Shown piece by piece: positions 48,141 to 51,161 of a DNA stretch of 51,161 nt. The translations under genes were made by a program, and so were the position numbers. Each line of letters opens with the position of its first letter. The first letter of the stretch is position 1. The notes below the pieces were generated by a model. The model had not been told where the DNA came from, did no database searches, and saw only the letters and a list, made by a program, of their open reading frames with translations. The stretch comes from JANNOG01 sp050329415 (GTDB lineage Bacteria > Actinomycetota > Actinomycetes > Actinomycetales > JBBAYJ01), in contig JBHJOS010000085.1 in NCBI GenBank assembly GCA_050329415.1, positions 1 through 51,161 on the forward strand, read 5' to 3'.

Positions 48141-50504
48141 TCACAGCCTGGTATCGACGGCCACCGGGGTCCCGGGCCTGGCCTCCGGACCCGGCTCCGG
48201 TGCCCACGGCGGTGCCGGCGGGCTGGCGGAGCGGGCTCGGGACCGGGCCGCCTCGATGAGTTCCGACTGGTGGTCGCGCAGCAGGGACCCGTCCTCGGCG
48301 ACGGCGTGGCGCACCCAGGTCCCGTCCGGGCCGAGGCGCCACGACGACACGTCGTCGGCCATGGCGACGTCGATCAGGCGTTCCAGCAGGGCCACCTGAC
48401 GGGGGTCGCGGATCCGCAGCATCGCCTCGATCCGGCGGTCGAGGTTGCGCTGCATGAGGTCGGCGCTGCCGAGGTACGCCACCGGCTCGCCGCCGCCGGC
48501 GAACCACAGGACCCGCGAGTGCTCCAGGAAGCGGCCCAGGATGCTGCGCACCCGGATCGTCTCGCTGAGGCCCGCCACCCCCGGCCGCAGCGAGCACGGG
48601 CCCCGGACCACCGCGTCGATCGGCACCCCGGCCTGCGACGCCCGATAGAACGCGTCGACCACGAGGTCGTCGACCAGGGAGTTCACCTTGAGCTTGATCC
48701 CGGCCGGCCGGCCGGCCCGGTGGTTCGCGATCTCCTCGTCCACCAGCGCCATCAGCCCGGCCCGGGCGGTCCGCGGCGCGACCAGCAGCCGCCGGTAGCT
48801 CGAGCGCGGCGCGAACCCGGACAGCTGGTTGAACAGCCGCGACAGGTCCTCGCCGATCTCGGCGTCCGCCGTCAGCAGACCGAAGTCCTCGTACAGCCGG
48901 GCCGTGCGGGGGTGGTAGTTGCCGGTGCCGACGTGGCAGTACCGGCGCACTCCGCCCGCCTCGCGGCGCACCACGAGGCTGAGCTTGGCGTGGGTCTTGA
49001 GCCCGACGAGGCCGTACACGACGTGGACGCCTGCCTCCTCGAGGTGGCGGGACTGGGCGATGTTGGCGGCCTCGTCGAACCGGGCCTTGATCTCGACGAT
49101 GGCGAGCACCTGCTTGCCGGCGTGGGCGGCGTCGACGAGGGAGGCGATGATCGGCGAGTCCGCGCTGGTCCGGTACAGCGTCTGCTTGATGGCCAGCACG
49201 TCCGGGTCCGCCGCCGCGGCCGCGACGAACGCCTGGACGCTGGTGACGAACGAGTCGTACGGGTGGTGCAGCAACACCTCCCGCTCCCGCAGCACCGCGA
49301 ACATCGCCCCGGGGTCGTCGTCGACGTCGATGTCCACCAGGGCCGGGTGGGTGCGCGGCCGGAACGGCGGGTACAGCAGCTCGGGGCGGTCGAGGTCGGC
49401 AAGGTCGGCCAGTGCCCGCAGGTCCAGCGGCTCGGGCACCCGGTAGACGTCGTCCGGCGTCACGTCCAGCTCGCGGGCCAGCAGGTCGGCCACGCCCTCG
49501 TCGATGTCCTCGGCCAGCTCCAGCCGCACGGCCGGGCCGAACCGGCGCCGCTGCAGCTGGCGCTCCAGCTCCTGGACGAGGTTGTCGACCTCGTCGTCAT
49601 CGACCACCAGGTCCTCGTTGCGGGTCACCCGGAAGGTGTGGTGCGCGACGACGTCCATCCCCGGGAAGAGCTGGTCCAGGTGGGCACCGATGACGTCCTC
49701 GAGCGGCACGAACACCGCACGGTCGTCGCGTGGGCCGCGGTGCCCCGGCAGGGTGGAGGCCAGCCGGACCAGGCGGGGCAGCGTCGGCGGCACCTTGACC
49801 CGGGCGAAGTGGTGTGCCCCGGTCGTGGGGTTGACCAGTGACACGGCGAGGTTGAGCGACAACCCGGAGATGTACGGGAACGGGTGGGCGGGGTCGACCG
49901 CGAGCGGGGTCAGGACGGGGAAGACCTCGTCGGCGAACCAGCGGCTGAGCGGTTCCCGGTCGGCGTCGTCGACGTCGGCCCAGCGCACGATCCGGATGCC
50001 CTCGGCGGACAGGGCGGGGGACACGATGCCGGCGAAGACACGGGCGTGCCGGTCGACGAGGTCGTGGGCCCGGTCCGCGATCGCCTCGAGCCGGACGCCC
50101 GGCTCGGCGCCCCACGGGCCGGGGTCGGTGATGCCGGCGGCTATCCGCTGCTTGAGGCTGGCGACGCGGATCATGAAGAACTCGTCGAGGTTCGACGCGA
50201 AGATCGCCAGGAAGCGCGCGCGCTCCAGCAGCGGCACCGACGGGTCGTCGGCCAGGTCCAGGACACGCTCGTTGAAGTCCAGCCACGAGAGCTGGCGGTC
50301 GACGAGACGGTCGGGGGGCAGCGCCTGCTCACCCTCGCCGTGCGACGGCGAGGGGGGCGGGATCTCGTCGCCGAGATGCTCGACGAGGCCGCCCTCGGAA
50401 CCGGTCGGCTCGTCGAAGTCGCCCGGGTACTCGCCGGGGTATTCGCCTGTGTAGTCGCTCGGATGGTCGCCGGGGTGGTCGGTCGTCAGCGTGTCCTGGG
50501 CCAT
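48141..50504 (-). CDS. ppk: Polyphosphate kinase 1
   Basis: A 787-residue enzyme that makes polyphosphate from ATP reversibly. N domain: QLSWLDFNERVLDLADD ... RFLAIFASNLDEFFMIRV. Catalytic domains: IKARFDEAANI, the phospho-His region YCHVGTGNYHPRTARLYEDFG, and the second half DLMQRNLDRRIEAMLRI. An unusual N-terminal tail is acidic with Y-P-G-E/D repeats. Start ATG 50504 is chosen because GGGAGG abuts an earlier ATG (50516) too closely to serve it. It overlaps no gene but begins 21 bases after mshD, so the two are probably one transcript. Confidence 0.95.
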   Translation of the reverse strand: MAQDTLTTDHPGDHPSDYTGEYPGEYPGDFDEPTGSEGGLVEHLGDEIPPPSPSHGEGEQALPPDRLVDRQLSWLDFNERVLDLADDPSVPLLERARFLAIFASNLDEFFMIRVASLKQRIAAGITDPGPWGAEPGVRLEAIADRAHDLVDRHARVFAGIVSPALSAEGIRIVRWADVDDADREPLSRWFADEVFPVLTPLAVDPAHPFPYISGLSLNLAVSLVNPTTGAHHFARVKVPPTLPRLVRLASTLPGHRGPRDDRAVFVPLEDVIGAHLDQLFPGMDVVAHHTFRVTRNEDLVVDDDEVDNLVQELERQLQRRRFGPAVRLELAEDIDEGVADLLARELDVTPDDVYRVPEPLDLRALADLADLDRPELLYPPFRPRTHPALVDIDVDDDPGAMFAVLREREVLLHHPYDSFVTSVQAFVAAAAADPDVLAIKQTLYRTSADSPIIASLVDAAHAGKQVLAIVEIKARFDEAANIAQSRHLEEAGVHVVYGLVGLKTHAKLSLVVRREAGGVRRYCHVGTGNYHPRTARLYEDFGLLTADAEIGEDLSRLFNQLSGFAPRSSYRRLLVAPRTARAGLMALVDEEIANHRAGRPAGIKLKVNSLVDDLVVDAFYRASQAGVPIDAVVRGPCSLRPGVAGLSETIRVRSILGRFLEHSRVLWFAGGGEPVAYLGSADLMQRNLDRRIEAMLRIRDPRQVALLERLIDVAMADDVSSWRLGPDGTWVRHAVAEDGSLLRDHQSELIEAARSRARSASPPAPPWAPEPGPEARPGTPVAVDTRL

Positions 50505-50525
50505 GGTGGGGTCCATCCTCCCGTC

Positions 50526-51161
50526 TCAGAACCGGGTGAACTGGACGTCGGTGGCCCAACGCCCGAACCCGAGGGACCGGTACGTCGCGACCGCCGCCGT
50601 GTTGTCCGCGTCCACGTACAGCATGGCCTGTGCGAGACCTTTGTCCCGCAGGTGATGCAGCCCGATCAGGGTCATCGCGCGCCCGAGGCCCCGGCCCTGC
50701 GCCTTGGGGCTGACCCCGACGACGTAGACCTCGCCGATGGCTGTGTGCCCGTGATCGAGACCGTGCCCCCGTCCGAGCCCGGGTGAGGGGTCGTCTCCGT
50801 GGACCTTCGTCCAGTGGAAGGCCAGAAGGTCCTCATGGCCCTCCTCATCGGCAGGTGCGACGGCCAGGAACAGCCCCTCCGGGTCGAACCACGGCTCGGA
50901 CATCCGGGAGGCGGGGTCCGCCTCGGTCCACTGGCCCTGTTCCGGGTGGTCGACGAAGGCATCGGCGTTGAGTTCCAGTAGCTCGTCGACGTCGTCGTCG
51001 GTGAACGTCCGCACGGTGACGCCCTCGGGGAGCGACGGCCGGGGCAGGTCGGGGTCGAGGTCGCGGCGCATCTGCCACAGCTCGCGCCCGACGACGTAGC
51101 CCAGCGAGGCGGCGAGGTCGCGGGCGTCGGCGCGCGTCCCGTGGGCCCAGAGCCGCATCCG
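50526..51161 (-). CDS. mshD: Mycothiol synthase MshD, C-terminal part
   Basis: The frame runs off the right edge, so the N-terminus is missing; about 211 residues remain, the second GNAT domain. Acetyl-CoA-binding motif VSPKAQGRGLGRAMTLIG and EVYVVGV are clear; RELWQMRRDLDPDLP, HPEQGQWTEAD and FHWTKVHG are characteristic of MshD. It catalyses the last step of mycothiol synthesis (acetylation of Cys-GlcN-Ins), which marks the organism as an actinobacterium. It runs into ppk. Confidence 0.93.
   Translation of the reverse strand, partial: RMRLWAHGTRADARDLAASLGYVVGRELWQMRRDLDPDLPRPSLPEGVTVRTFTDDDVDELLELNADAFVDHPEQGQWTEADPASRMSEPWFDPEGLFLAVAPADEEGHEDLLAFHWTKVHGDDPSPGLGRGHGLDHGHTAIGEVYVVGVSPKAQGRGLGRAMTLIGLHHLRDKGLAQAMLYVDADNTAAVATYRSLGFGRWATDVQFTRF

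Noticed and set aside
1..51161. CRISPR arrays, tRNA and rRNA genes
   Set aside because: None seen on reading both strands of the gaps; no regularly spaced repeats.

Overview
The window is very G+C-rich DNA from an actinobacterium (Actinomycetota); I cannot name the genus. Support comes from a mycothiol synthase (mshD) at the right edge, a Streptomyces-type PHO box before pstS, a mycothiol-dependent-type enzyme, ESX-type eccD/eccE genes, and several genes whose TANNNT -10 box sits only 6-9 bases before the start codon, the usual actinobacterial leaderless layout. No rRNA, tRNA or CRISPR array was seen.

Left part (1-20.8 kb). An acyl-CoA catabolism pair (enoyl-CoA hydratase tail and acyl-CoA dehydrogenase) is followed by a two-gene type II-like restriction-modification operon, a PPOX-family protein divergent from an F420-type luciferase-like oxidoreductase, a pair of FluC/CrcB fluoride channel subunits, and a HelD/HelR-like helicase. 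Then comes the most unusual gene: a 1120-residue STAND NTPase-TPR-phosphotransferase (APH-like) fusion, clearly lower in G+C than its neighbours and flanked by an imperfect direct repeat. Beyond it lie a branched-chain 2-oxoacid dehydrogenase operon (E1 alpha, E1 beta, E2) and the fused isobutyryl-CoA mutase icmF, divergent from a marR-type regulator across a compact region with a 17-bp palindrome. The dehydrogenase and mutase together suggest valine/isobutyryl-CoA catabolism.

Middle part (20.8-34.5 kb). A PrsW-family intramembrane protease is fused to a predicted RNase-type polymorphic toxin domain and overlaps its putative immunity gene by ATGA. Next are a small membrane protein, a lipid-facing or secreted AMIN-like/GerMN-like protein, a PAS-AraC regulator whose 5' end meets that of a bifunctional proline dehydrogenase/P5C dehydrogenase, a second AraC regulator divergent from a TIGR03086-type protein, an MpaB-type oxygenase, an ArsR-like regulator coupled to an SRPBCC protein, and a small LuxR-type protein.

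Right part (34.5-51.2 kb). A divergent eccE/eccD pair stands without the rest of a type VII secretion locus. It is followed by a sigma factor with a zinc-finger tail, the debris of an IS5-like transposase, an unknown membrane-anchored protein, a secreted GH5-family protein lacking both catalytic glutamates, and an overlapping HEAT / MerR-HEAT pair. The window closes with the phosphate block pstS-pstC-pstA-pstB (with a four-unit PHO box and a hairpin after pstS), polyphosphate kinase, and mshD.
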